A stretch of 64,000 nt of DNA from Microvirga sp. TS319 (lineage in GTDB: Bacteria > Pseudomonadota > Alphaproteobacteria > Rhizobiales > Beijerinckiaceae): assembly GCF_041276405.1 (NCBI RefSeq), contig NZ_JBGGGT010000002.1, positions 3,139,001-3,203,000 on the forward strand, written 5' to 3'. The translations under genes and the position numbers were made by a program. Under the pieces are notes generated by a model that was not told the origin of the DNA, ran no database searches, and saw only the letters and a list, made by a program, of their open reading frames with translations. The first letter of the stretch is position 1. Each line of letters opens with the position of its first letter. Shown in pieces: positions 37,374 through 45,556 of this stretch.

Positions 37374-37472
37374 GCGCATCGTGCGGAAAAGTGGACCCTG
37401 CGTGTCGCTCCGAACGATGCTCCGTCAAAGAGAAAGAGCAAGCCTTCTGATCCCGTCAGAAGGCTTGCTCTA
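37374..37472. repeat. RIME-like element, modules A and D
   Basis: Module A is decayed. Module D is a perfect 16-bp inverted repeat (AGAGCAAGCCTTCTGA, loop 5 nt, 37435-37471) and, read on the minus strand, starts at the TAG stop of the deacetylase gene. It is followed by CTTTCTCTTT and may work as that gene's terminator. The same module in weaker form starts at the sufE stop. Confidence 0.8.
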
Positions 37473-38312
37473 TGGTCCGGGAACGAGCCTGATCGCCTGC
37501 TCCTCCAGAACTGCGCCGAAGGCGCCGGACTTCAGATAATCCAGTTCGGCAATCCGGCTTTCGACTGCCGGATCGAGTCCGCGCAGCTCCTCGTCCACAT
37601 AGCCCGGGTGACACATGACGAGCGGTCTCGGCCCCATATGCGAGAAGGCGACATTGAAGATCCGCCCGGCCGGAACGGACAGGTCGAACGGCGCGAACCC
37701 GGAAAAGCCCCGGTTCGTCATGAAGCCCGCCGCATGCGCGTCGCGGGAAAAGCCCTGGGCGAAGCCTTTGACGACCAGTGCCTTGGCGCGTCCGACGGGG
37801 CGGCGCAGGATCGACGTCGCCGCATCAGCGGGATCGCGCAGCCAGACGCGCCCGGCATGGCCCCTCTCCCGAAGCGTCAGGAGCAGCGCCCCCCTCACCC
37901 CGGGCAGCACATGCACGTGCTGATGCCCGTCGACGAAGGAGGGCGGTTCCCCGTGCGCGTCTTCGAAGGCATCGAGCTGACGCGCGATCTCGTCCCGGAT
38001 TTCGGTCCCTTTCAGCTGCCCCCGGACCGCATGGGTCAACAGCTCCTTGAGCGGGGGAAAGCACCCGGCGGGGGCAAGCCGTGCCATGGCGCCCAGAGGC
38101 GCGCCGGTCGTGAGATTGAGATGAAGGCCGATCCCGATACGGCCCTTCAGCGGCGCGAGATCCCGCGCGGTCCGCCGCCAGCCGGGCATGTTGGTCATGG
38201 CGCCCGTCGCCGACAGGCGGCCCATCGCCGCGAGTTCCGCGATCCCCCGGCTGACGCCGTCGCTCAGGCCATAATCGTCGGCGCAAAGAATGACGCTGCG
38301 AAATGAAGGCAT
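37470..38312 (-). CDS. YdjC/ChbG/HpnK family carbohydrate deacetylase
   Basis: A 280-residue protein with the YdjC-fold motifs ILCADDYGLSDGVSRGIAEL, IGLHLNLTTGAPLG, FVDGHQHVHVLPGV and LVMCHPGYVDEEL, which hold the metal-binding Asp and His residues. Family members remove acetyl groups from oligosaccharides (ChbG) or act in hopanoid head-group synthesis (HpnK). No hopanoid genes are nearby, so the substrate is open. The stop overlaps a module D hairpin. Confidence 0.85.
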   Translation of the reverse strand: MPSFRSVILCADDYGLSDGVSRGIAELAAMGRLSATGAMTNMPGWRRTARDLAPLKGRIGIGLHLNLTTGAPLGAMARLAPAGCFPPLKELLTHAVRGQLKGTEIRDEIARQLDAFEDAHGEPPSFVDGHQHVHVLPGVRGALLLTLRERGHAGRVWLRDPADAATSILRRPVGRAKALVVKGFAQGFSRDAHAAGFMTNRGFSGFAPFDLSVPAGRIFNVAFSHMGPRPLVMCHPGYVDEELRGLDPAVESRIAELDYLKSGAFGAVLEEQAIRLVPGP

Positions 38313-38342
38313 GGCTTTCCTGAAATCGGCTTTGCCGCACCC

Positions 38343-38473
38343 TAGCGCATCGTGCGGAAAAGTGGACCCGGTTTTCGCTAGCCCGGCCCGCCGGGTCCGC
38401 TCAAACGACGCGCTGCTCTATAGTGAGAGCATCGGACCCGATAGTGGGAACTGGTTTTACGACACGATCATGC
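38343..38473. repeat. RIME-like element, module A with nested insert plus decayed B
   Basis: CTAGCGCATCGTGCGG begins module A. The loop side carries the insert GCCCGGCCCGCCGGGTCCGC before GACGCGC, and a decayed B module follows from GAGCATCGGACCC. Confidence 0.7.
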
Positions 38474-38558
38474 GGCAACAGGAAGCCGGCACGGCACGCG
38501 ACATTCTGTTCCGAACCGGTCCATAGGCTCTTGAGCAAAGTCCCAAACTCGGCTCTTG

Positions 38559-39575
38559 ATGCGCACAATCATAAAGGGTTTCCCAATCGTGGCCTCGCCC
38601 AAGCTCAGCGTCATCATTCCCGTTCACAACGAGAGCGCCAATATCGGGCCGCTCTGCGAGCGCCTGTTCCCGGTGCTCGACCGGATCGGCCTTTCCTGGG
38701 AGGTCGTGTTCGTCGACGACGGCAGCCGGGACGACACCCTGGACGCCATCCGCACCTTGAGTCAGCGGGAGTCCCGGGTCGGAGCGATCTCCTTCAGCCG
38801 AAATTTCGGCAAGGAAATCGCCATCGCGGCTGGCCTCGACCACGCGAGAGGCCAGGCAGTCGTGATCATGGACGCGGATCTGCAGCATCCGCCGGAGATG
38901 ATCGAGGCCTTCGTGGAGCGCTGGCGGCAGGGCTACGACATGGTCTACGGCCAGCGCACCGACCGCTCGGACGAGACCCGGGTCAAGCGCGGCTTCGCGC
39001 ACCTGTTCTACCGCCTCTTTGCGCGCTTCGGCGAAATCGGGCTGCCCGAGGGCGCGGGCGACTTCCGCCTCATCGACCGGAAGGGCGTCGAGGTGCTGCG
39101 CACCATGGGCGAGAAGGCCCGCTTCTCGAAAGGGCTTTACGCCTGGATCGGGTTCAAGAGCGCCGGCGTGCCTTTCGTGGTGGAGGAGCGCCGCTTCGGC
39201 ACCTCCAAATGGAGCTTCAGGAAACTCTTCCGCTTCGCCTTCGACGGCATCGCGGCCTTCTCGACGGTGCCTTTAAGGGTCTGGACCTATCTCGGCTTCC
39301 TGATCTCCTTCCTGTCGATCGCCGCCGCCCTCTACTTCCTGATCCGGACACTCCTGTTCGGCACCGACCTTCCCGGCTTTCCGAGCCTGATCGTATCGAT
39401 CATGTTCTTCTCCGGCATTCAGCTGATGTCGCTCGGGATCATCGGCGAATATGTGGGCCGCATCTTCGCGGAGGTGAAACGCCGGCCGCTCTATGTGGTC
39501 GCCGAGCGGATCGGCGGCACCGCCGAGGTCTCGGACAGCCTCGTTCCCGTCCACGACCAGACGCACCGGACCTGA
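38559..39575 (+). CDS. Family 2 glycosyltransferase, polyprenyl-phosphate type
   Basis: A protein of about 338 residues. The GT-A domain has LSVIIPVHNESANIGPLCER, VVFVDDGSRDDTLDAI and the nucleotide/metal motif VIMDADLQHPPEMIEAF. Two C-terminal membrane helices (LGFLISFLSIAAALYFLI and SLIVSIMFFSGIQLMSLGII) are typical of DPM1/ArnC/GtrB-like enzymes that load a sugar onto a polyprenyl phosphate. It ends 3 bp before murJ, so the two are an operon; a role in envelope glycolipid supply is inferred. The ATG at 38559 is used; a preceding TTG opens the frame. Confidence 0.88.
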   Translation: MRTIIKGFPIVASPKLSVIIPVHNESANIGPLCERLFPVLDRIGLSWEVVFVDDGSRDDTLDAIRTLSQRESRVGAISFSRNFGKEIAIAAGLDHARGQAVVIMDADLQHPPEMIEAFVERWRQGYDMVYGQRTDRSDETRVKRGFAHLFYRLFARFGEIGLPEGAGDFRLIDRKGVEVLRTMGEKARFSKGLYAWIGFKSAGVPFVVEERRFGTSKWSFRKLFRFAFDGIAAFSTVPLRVWTYLGFLISFLSIAAALYFLIRTLLFGTDLPGFPSLIVSIMFFSGIQLMSLGIIGEYVGRIFAEVKRRPLYVVAERIGGTAEVSDSLVPVHDQTHRT

Positions 39576-39578
39576 CCG

Positions 39579-41105
39579 ATGTTCAAGAAGATCCTCTCCG
39601 TCGGCGGATGGACGCTCGTGTCGCGCCTTACAGGCTTCATCCGCGACGTGGTGATCGCCGCCGTGATGGGCGTAGGGCCCGTGGCCGACGCATTCTTCGT
39701 GGCCTTCCGCATTCCGAACCATTTCCGCGCCATCTTCGGCGAAGGCGCGTTCAACAACGCCTTCCTGCCCGCCTACGCCCAGGTGCTCGAAACCGGGGGA
39801 GAGAAGGCAGCGAAATCCTTCGCCGGCCGCATCGTGACCCTGATGCTCATCGTGCAGATCGGGCTGCTCGTCGCGGCCTTTCTGGCCATGCCGGGCGTCG
39901 TGCGGCTTCTCGCGCCGGGCTTCTCGGAGGACCCCGCGAAGTTCGATCTGGCCGTCTCGCTCACGCGGATCACGTTTCCCTATCTCCTGCTGATCACCAT
40001 CGTGACGATCTACTCGGCGATCCTGAACGCCCACGACCGATTCTGGGCCGCCGCGGCTGCGCCCGTTCTCCTGAACGTCGCGATGATCGCGGCGCTCGCG
40101 GTCGTGTTCCTGTTCCCGAACGCGGGCTATGCCGCCGCCTGGGGCGTGACGGTCTCGGGGGCGCTGCAGCTCGTCCTCGTCTGGTGGGAGACGAAGCGCG
40201 CCCTCGCCTCGCCCGGGATCGAGCGCCCGCGCATGGACCGGCCGATGAAGACCTTCTTCAAGGCGCTCGGCCCCGCCGTGATCGGGTCGGCGGGCGTGCA
40301 GCTCGCAATCTTCGCGGACACGATCATCGCCTCGTTCCTGCCCACGGGCGCGGTGTCCTCGCTCTACTACGCGGATCGCCTCTACCAGCTCCCCCTCGGC
40401 GTCATCGGCATCGCGGCCGGGACCGTGCTGCTGCCGGAGATGAGCCGGCGCATCGCCTCGGGCGACGAAGCCGGCGCGTATGCGGCGCAGAACCGCACGA
40501 TCGGCCTGACGCTCGCCCTGGCCGCGCCCTTCCTGGTGGCGTTCCTGCTGATGCCTGACCTCATCATGTCCGCCCTCTTTCAGCGCGGCGCCTTCGATGC
40601 CGAGGCGGCACGGCGCTCGGGCGCGGTGCTGGCGGCCTACGGCCTGGGGCTTCCGGCCGCGGTCCTCATCCGGTCGGCCGTTTCGAGCTTCTATGCCCGC
40701 TCCGACACCGCGACGCCCCTCATCGCCTCGCTCACGGCGGTGGGCGTCAACGTCGTCGTGAAAATCCTGCTCATGGACACCTACGGCGTGGTCGGCCTCG
40801 CCCTCGGCACGGCCATCGGCGTGTGGGTCAACCTCGCCCTGCTCTTCGCGCTCGCCTATCGGCGCGGATGGACAGCCCCCAACCGCTCCCTCGGCGGGAC
40901 ATGCCTCGCCATCGTCGCGGCGAGCGTGCTCCTGGCCATCTTCACCTGGTTCGCGCCTGCGCCCCTCGAGGGCTGGACCGCCCTGCTCCCGGTCTGGCGG
41001 AACGAAATCCTGCTCGGGGCGCTCGGCCTTGCGGGCGCGCTGATCTATGGCGGCGTACTGCTGGCGGGCCTCAAGGCGATGGGCGTGAGGCTCGCGCGGC
41101 GCTGA
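39579..41105 (+). CDS. murJ: MurJ, lipid II flippase
   Basis: A 508-residue polytopic membrane protein of the MOP superfamily. The N-terminus, MFKKILSVGGWTLVSRLTGF, then VADAFFVAFRIPNHFRAIFG and EGAFNNAFLPAYAQVL, is the classic MurJ/MviN signature. Expected topology is about 14 helices. It flips lipid II for peptidoglycan synthesis. It is the second gene of an operon with a GT2 enzyme. Its last 35 bp are overlapped antisense by the elongated DUF1194 gene. Confidence 0.95.
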   Translation: MFKKILSVGGWTLVSRLTGFIRDVVIAAVMGVGPVADAFFVAFRIPNHFRAIFGEGAFNNAFLPAYAQVLETGGEKAAKSFAGRIVTLMLIVQIGLLVAAFLAMPGVVRLLAPGFSEDPAKFDLAVSLTRITFPYLLLITIVTIYSAILNAHDRFWAAAAAPVLLNVAMIAALAVVFLFPNAGYAAAWGVTVSGALQLVLVWWETKRALASPGIERPRMDRPMKTFFKALGPAVIGSAGVQLAIFADTIIASFLPTGAVSSLYYADRLYQLPLGVIGIAAGTVLLPEMSRRIASGDEAGAYAAQNRTIGLTLALAAPFLVAFLLMPDLIMSALFQRGAFDAEAARRSGAVLAAYGLGLPAAVLIRSAVSSFYARSDTATPLIASLTAVGVNVVVKILLMDTYGVVGLALGTAIGVWVNLALLFALAYRRGWTAPNRSLGGTCLAIVAASVLLAIFTWFAPAPLEGWTALLPVWRNEILLGALGLAGALIYGGVLLAGLKAMGVRLARR

Positions 41106-41880
41106 TCCCCGCGTGGCGTGTTCGCGCATCGTGCGAAAGAGTGGTCCCGGTTTTTCGCGAGAACGATGCGCTCCTCGAGGAGGGAGCATCGGTCCCCGCG
41201 ATCTCGGTCAGGAGCTTGCGCCGGGCCGCCGCTGCAAAAGGCTGCGTCTCGTCCGCGATCTCCACGAAGCTCCCCGGCCCCCCGATGACGTTTCGGGCGT
41301 AATAATCCTCCAGCGGCTGGCCGCCGGGCCCGCCGGGCCGCCCGCTACCGGGGCGGCGGATCGCGAGCGCGTTGATGGTGAAGCCTTTCGAGAGCGCCTC
41401 CGCACGGGCGTATTCCAGGGACCTGCCGTTCATGTTCGGACCGTCGCCCGACACGTCGATTACCCTGCGCGTGCCCTCGTGGGCGTTCTGCTCCACGAGG
41501 CGGACGGAGAAGTCGATGGCGTTCGAGATGGAGTTGTAGCCGGTGGCTCCGCGCGGCGCGCTCATGAGCTTGTCGGCGAAGACCCTGGCGCTCGCCTCGT
41601 CCCTGATCACGTGCCAGTCGGCGATCAGTACCTGCGAGCTCGGCCCGCCCCATTCCATGAAGGCGACTGCGATCGCCCCGAGAGGCCCATCCCTGATGCC
41701 CGCGAGCACGTCCGGGTTCGTGAGAGCGTCGGCCCAGCCCTTCCGCTGCAGGCGCAGCTCGTCGTCGTCAATGGAGCCTGAGCCATCGGCAGCGAAGACG
41801 AGTTCGAGATCGACGGGCTCGGCGAAGGCCGGCGCCGTCAGGAGGCCGAGGGCGAAAAGGCTGGTCAGAATGGGACGCAT
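41071..41880 (-). CDS. DUF1194 (VWA-like) secreted protein with element-derived tail
   Basis: A 269-residue protein with signal peptide MRPILTSLFALGLLTAPAFA. A VWA-like DUF1194 domain follows: LVFAADGSGSIDDDELRLQR with the MIDAS-like DxSxS, GATGYNSISNAIDFSV, and RRVIDVSGDGPNMNG. The domain normally ends near RRKLLTEIAG. Here about 38 extra residues (ASFSRKTGTTLSHDART and so on) are translated from a palindromic element (41124-41192), and the stop falls inside the murJ 3' end. The ligand and role of DUF1194 proteins are unknown. Confidence 0.85.
   Translation of the reverse strand: MRPILTSLFALGLLTAPAFAEPVDLELVFAADGSGSIDDDELRLQRKGWADALTNPDVLAGIRDGPLGAIAVAFMEWGGPSSQVLIADWHVIRDEASARVFADKLMSAPRGATGYNSISNAIDFSVRLVEQNAHEGTRRVIDVSGDGPNMNGRSLEYARAEALSKGFTINALAIRRPGSGRPGGPGGQPLEDYYARNVIGGPGSFVEIADETQPFAAAARRKLLTEIAGTDAPSSRSASFSRKTGTTLSHDARTRHAGISAARASRPSP
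41124..41192. repeat. RIME-like element inside the 3' end of the DUF1194 gene
   Basis: Module A (GCGCATCGTGCGAAAGAG to GAACGATGCGC) and a B half-arm (GAGCATCGG) lie within the coding frame of the DUF1194 gene. Confidence 0.8.
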
Positions 41881-42039
41881 CGGAGGCTCCGGCAGGACGC
41901 GGATGCCGGAGCCATTTAGGGCGGATGTCGGGCGCGGGCTGCAGTCTGCAGTTCACAACTTCGTTGTGGCTGCGGGAACGGCACCGGAGCCCGCAATCAT
42001 CCCCACGAAGGCGGAAGACGGCGGAGGACGGAGCGACGT

Positions 42040-42924
42040 TCAAGCAGCCTTGGTTGCGGGCTGTGAATGGGCATAGGCCCAGTAGAGTTCGCGCGCGCGG
42101 CGATAGAACGGGCCGGGCTGGAGATCGCGGCTGTCGATGCGCAGCACCGGCATCACCTTGGAATAATTGCCCGAGGTGAAGACCTCGTCGGCCGTGGCGA
42201 AATCCTCGTAGCGCAGCGCGCCCTCGACGACCGTTACGCCGTCGTCGCGCAGGAGCTGGATCACGCGCTGACGGGTAATGCCGTTGAGGAAGGTGCCATT
42301 CGGGAACGGCGTATGGACCACGCCATCCTTCGCCATGAAGATATTGGTCGTGCCGGTCTCGGCCACGTTGCCGAGCGCGTCGAGAACCAGAGCGTTGTCG
42401 AAACCCTTCTCCTTCGCTTCGCGGATCACGCGGGCATTGTTCGGATAGAGGGCGCCCGCCTTGGAATCGGTGGGCATGGATTCCAGGGTCGGGCGGCGGA
42501 AGCTCGACTTCATCACCGACATGCCGCCTGGCACCGGCATGGGGGCCTCGAAGAGCGAGAGGCAGAACTGGGTCGATTCCGGATCGGGCGCGATGGTGGC
42601 CAGGCCCTCGGCCTCGCCCCAGTACATGGGCTTTACGTAAAGCGCCGTGCCGGGGGCGAATTTCTTCACGCCCTCGCGCACCAGCTCGACGATCGCCTGC
42701 GGGTCCATGGTGGGTTTCAGACCGATGGTGGTCGCCGAACGGTTCACGCGGGCGCAATGCAGGTCGATATCGGGCATGACACCCTCGAACACGCGCGCGC
42801 CGTCGAACACCGAGGAACCGAGCCAGGATACGTGGGACCGGGGTCCGATCAGGGGCGGGTTGCCCTCATGCCATGCGCCGTTGAACCAGTTCCAGGTCTG
42901 CGAATACCAAGCCACTGTCCTCAT
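42040..42924 (-). CDS. ilvE: Branched-chain amino acid aminotransferase (class IV)
   Basis: A 294-residue PLP enzyme of fold type IV. Motifs include GSSVFDGARVFEGVMPDIDL, YVKPMYWGEAEG, TDSKAGALYPNNARVIREAK with the PLP Lys, NVAETGTTNIFMAKDG and GNYSKVMPVLRIDSRDLQPG. Substrate is predicted to be Ile, Leu or Val; a D-amino acid transaminase or ADC lyase role is less likely. The ATG at 42924 has AAAAGG directly adjacent, which is too close, while a GTG at 42915 is better spaced. A 16-bp tandem duplication lies in the leader. Confidence 0.85.
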   Translation of the reverse strand: MRTVAWYSQTWNWFNGAWHEGNPPLIGPRSHVSWLGSSVFDGARVFEGVMPDIDLHCARVNRSATTIGLKPTMDPQAIVELVREGVKKFAPGTALYVKPMYWGEAEGLATIAPDPESTQFCLSLFEAPMPVPGGMSVMKSSFRRPTLESMPTDSKAGALYPNNARVIREAKEKGFDNALVLDALGNVAETGTTNIFMAKDGVVHTPFPNGTFLNGITRQRVIQLLRDDGVTVVEGALRYEDFATADEVFTSGNYSKVMPVLRIDSRDLQPGPFYRRARELYWAYAHSQPATKAA

Positions 42925-42925
42925 C

Positions 42926-42957
42926 CTTTTGGGTCAGAATACTTTTGGGTCAGAATA
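42926..42957 (-). repeat. 16-bp tandem duplication in the ilvE leader
   Basis: The unit CTTTTGGGTCAGAATA (plus-strand reading) occurs twice in a row, immediately upstream of the ilvE start. It duplicates the AAAAG ribosome-site-like segment. Confidence 0.85.
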
Positions 42958-43092
42958 CCTGCCCTATCGAATCCCTTTGCGTCACCCCCGTCAATCGTCT
43001 GAGGAGCTTGGACAGGATAAAGTCTTGTGATGAAATGCATGAGTGGGGATGATCAGTCCTGATCGGCCTCCCCTGGTTCGAGGACCCGGAGT

Positions 43093-43767
43093 ATGTCGCT
43101 GCCCCTCATTCCGCCTGGGAGCAAAGCCGTCGTCTTCGACGCCTATGGGACTTTGTTCGACGTGCATTCTGCGGTCGCGCGCCATGCGGGGCAGATCGGC
43201 CCGGAGGGGACGCGATTGTCCGAGATCTGGCGCGCCAAGCAGCTCGAATATTCCTGGGTGCTGTCCCTGGCCGGGCGTTACCGGACGTTCTGGGCGCTCA
43301 CCGAACAGGCCCTCGATTACGCCTTCGCCCGCTGCCCGACGGCGGATTACTCGGTCCGCCCTCTCCTGCTCGACGCCTACCGCACCCTCGACGCCTATCC
43401 CGAGGTGCGCGCGGCCCTCGACGGCTTGCGGTCACGGGGCCTTCGCACGGCCATCCTGTCGAACGGCGACCCTGGGATGCTCGGCTCCGCGGTGGCCTCG
43501 GCCGATCTTGCTGCCTATCTCGACGCGGTGCTCTCGGTGGATGGCGCAAAAGTGTTCAAGACGAGCCCGGATGCCTATCAGATGGCGATCGAGGCCTTGT
43601 CTCTCAACGAAGACGAGATCGTCTTCGTCTCCTCGAACCGGTGGGACGTTGCGGGCGCGGCGGCCTTCGGCTTCACGGCGATCTGGGTGAACCGGCTCGG
43701 GCTGCCCGACGAGTACGAGGACCTCGCGCCGCACGCCGTCATCGACGCTCTGGACGGGCTCCTGTGA
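43093..43767 (+). CDS. Type II haloacid dehalogenase (HAD superfamily)
   Basis: A 224-residue HAD hydrolase. The nucleophile Asp is in AVVFDAYGTLFDVHSAV; motif II is AILSNGDPGML, the Lys lies in KVFKTSPDAYQMAIEAL, and the acidic motif is FVSSNRWDVAGAAAFGF. These residues and the helical cap after SAVARHAG match L-2-haloacid dehalogenases (type II), which convert 2-haloacids to D-2-hydroxyacids. True substrates in soil bacteria vary. It is divergent from ilvE. Confidence 0.88.
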   Translation: MSLPLIPPGSKAVVFDAYGTLFDVHSAVARHAGQIGPEGTRLSEIWRAKQLEYSWVLSLAGRYRTFWALTEQALDYAFARCPTADYSVRPLLLDAYRTLDAYPEVRAALDGLRSRGLRTAILSNGDPGMLGSAVASADLAAYLDAVLSVDGAKVFKTSPDAYQMAIEALSLNEDEIVFVSSNRWDVAGAAAFGFTAIWVNRLGLPDEYEDLAPHAVIDALDGLL

Positions 43768-43796
43768 GGATTGTCGGCCGCCCGCCTCCTTCCCGT

Positions 43797-43911
43797 CATG
43801 GCCTGTTCGTCACGGCCATCCAAGTCTTCCTTGCCAAGTCTTCCTTGCCAAGTCTTCCCTGACTCAACGGTTCGAAGACGTGGATGCCCGGCACAAGGCC
43901 GGGCAGGACGA
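43797..43911. repeat. Composite REP-like element with triple internal repeat
   Basis: A head hairpin (GTCATGGCC...GGCCATCC), three tandem copies of CCAAGTCTTCCTTG (43820-43861, the last with CCTG) and a tail hairpin (GACGTGGATGCCCGG...CCGGGCAGGACG). It resembles a bipartite interspersed mosaic element. Confidence 0.7.
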
Positions 43912-43960
43912 CATGGGAAAGACCACCGGCGCGACGCGGGGATAAGCCTGCCGGGTGAAC

Positions 43961-45343
43961 TTAACGTGCCAGGGCCGCGAGGATGCGGGCCCAGGAGCGC
44001 GTGCCCTTGTGGAAGCTCTGGAGGTCGTATTTCTCGTTCGGCGAATGGATGCGGTCGTCGTCGAGGCCGAAGCCCACGAAGAGCGTATCGAGGCCCAGGA
44101 TGCGCTTGAAGTCGCCGCCGACCGGGATCGACCCTCCCATGCCGATGACGATCGGCTCCCGGCTCCACTCGTCATGCAGCGCGGCCTTCGCGACGGTGAG
44201 CGCCGGAAAATCGTGCGGCAGCGCGAGCGCGCGCGAGCCCTTGTGCCTGATGAACTCCACCGAGCAATCGGCGGGGATGCGCTCCCGCACGAAGGCCTGG
44301 AAATTCTCGGAGATCTTCGCGGGATCCTGATCGCCCACGAGGCGGAACGAGATTTTGGCCCGCGCCTCCGCCGCGATCACGGTCTTGGTGCCCTCGCCCG
44401 TATAGCCGCCGATGATGCCGTTCACGTCGCAGGTGGGGCGCGACTGAATCTGCTCGATGAGCATGCGGCCCTTCTCGCCGGCCGAATGCTTCAGACCGAT
44501 CTGGCCGAGGAACTCCTCCTCCGTCAGGTTCAGGCCCTTCCATTGCTCCAGAACCTGCGTCGGCGTCTCGGGAACGCCGTCGTAGAAGCCCGGGATCGTG
44601 ATGCGGCCGTTCTCGTCGTGAATGGCCGCGATGATCTTGGACAGCACGTGGATCGGGTTGCGCGCCGCGCCGCCGAACGTGCCCGAATGGAGGTCGCGGT
44701 CCGCGCAGCGCACGATCACTTCCTCGTACACCATGCCACGCAAGGACGACGTGATGGCGGGCGTATCCCGGTCCCACATGCCCGTGTCGCAGACGAGCGC
44801 CACGTCGGTCTTCAGCTCGTCCTTGTTGGCCTCGATGAACTCGGGAAGAAACTTGGAGCCGTCCTCCTCCGCGCCTTCCACCAGGAAGGTGATGTTGATG
44901 GGCAGCGAGCCGGTCACCGCCTTCCAGGCGCGGCAGGCCTCGACGAAGGTCATGACCTGGCCCTTGTCGTCGGAGGAGCCGCGGGCGCTGATCGCCTTGC
45001 GCCCGTCGGGCAGCGTGACGATGCGGGGTTCGAAGGGCGGCTCGTCCCATAGCTCCAGCGGATCGACCGGCTGCACGTCGTAATGGCCGTAGAAGAGCAC
45101 ATGCGGCTTCGCCTCGCCCTTGGCATGAGCCACGACGGCAGGATGCCCGCCCGTCTCGCGCAAGGAGGCCTCGATGCCGATGGTCTTCAATTCGTCGGCG
45201 AGCCACTGACCGGCGATGCGGCAATGGTCCTTGTAGGCCGGATCGGTGGAGATCGAGGGCACTTTGAGCCACTGGAACAGGCGCTCCAGGGAGGCGTCGA
45301 AATCGGAATCGATCTTGGAAAGCACTTGGTCGAGCTGGGACAT
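43961..45343 (-). CDS. M20 family metallodipeptidase
   Basis: A 460-residue enzyme. The dinuclear metal site is visible: VLFYGHYDVQPVDPLELWDE, SARGSSDDKGQVMTFVEA, the catalytic Glu pair in FLVEGAEEDGS, VCDTGMWDRDTPA and the C-terminal His in DDDRIHSPNEKYD. An insertion dimerisation domain lies between (RCADRDLHSGTFGGAARNP). It should cleave dipeptides (CNDP-like) in the cytosol. I use the ATG at 45343 (MSQLDQVLSK); the open frame upstream reads a GC-rich minisatellite (45411-45436). Confidence 0.9.
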   Translation of the reverse strand: MSQLDQVLSKIDSDFDASLERLFQWLKVPSISTDPAYKDHCRIAGQWLADELKTIGIEASLRETGGHPAVVAHAKGEAKPHVLFYGHYDVQPVDPLELWDEPPFEPRIVTLPDGRKAISARGSSDDKGQVMTFVEACRAWKAVTGSLPINITFLVEGAEEDGSKFLPEFIEANKDELKTDVALVCDTGMWDRDTPAITSSLRGMVYEEVIVRCADRDLHSGTFGGAARNPIHVLSKIIAAIHDENGRITIPGFYDGVPETPTQVLEQWKGLNLTEEEFLGQIGLKHSAGEKGRMLIEQIQSRPTCDVNGIIGGYTGEGTKTVIAAEARAKISFRLVGDQDPAKISENFQAFVRERIPADCSVEFIRHKGSRALALPHDFPALTVAKAALHDEWSREPIVIGMGGSIPVGGDFKRILGLDTLFVGFGLDDDRIHSPNEKYDLQSFHKGTRSWARILAALAR

Positions 45344-45410
45344 GGCGGTCCTTTGGGTTGGAAGAATCTGTCCGGTTGCGCCGCAAGGTGCGCCGAAGAT
45401 GGACAGCCTG

Positions 45411-45436
45411 CAAGGGGCAAGGGGCAAGGGGCAGAG
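45411..45436. repeat. Short 7-bp tandem repeat
   Basis: GGGGCAA occurs in tandem three times (AAGGGGCAAGGGGCAAGGGGC) between the M20 and HerA-like genes. Confidence 0.7.
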
Positions 45437-45556
45437 GTGGGCATGCATTCCCCTCACGTATCGCCCTACAGGCGAGCGGGCGCCGCCGCGCTCTTTCCTG
45501 AAACCTCGGCGGATATTGATCCCCGCCAGCGGGGGATGAGAGGAAGGAACCGTGCG

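Noticed and set aside
39273..41189. 638-codon minus-strand frame opposite murJ
   Set aside because: Antisense shadow with charged low-complexity residues. The murJ signature is unambiguous on the plus strand.
41768..42757. Alternative frame over the aminotransferase gene
   Set aside because: Shifted reading of ilvE on the same strand; the ilvE frame has all PLP-enzyme motifs.
45401..45443. CRISPR-like or tandem array signal near 45.4 kb
   Set aside because: Only three 7-bp units with no spacers; a simple minisatellite.
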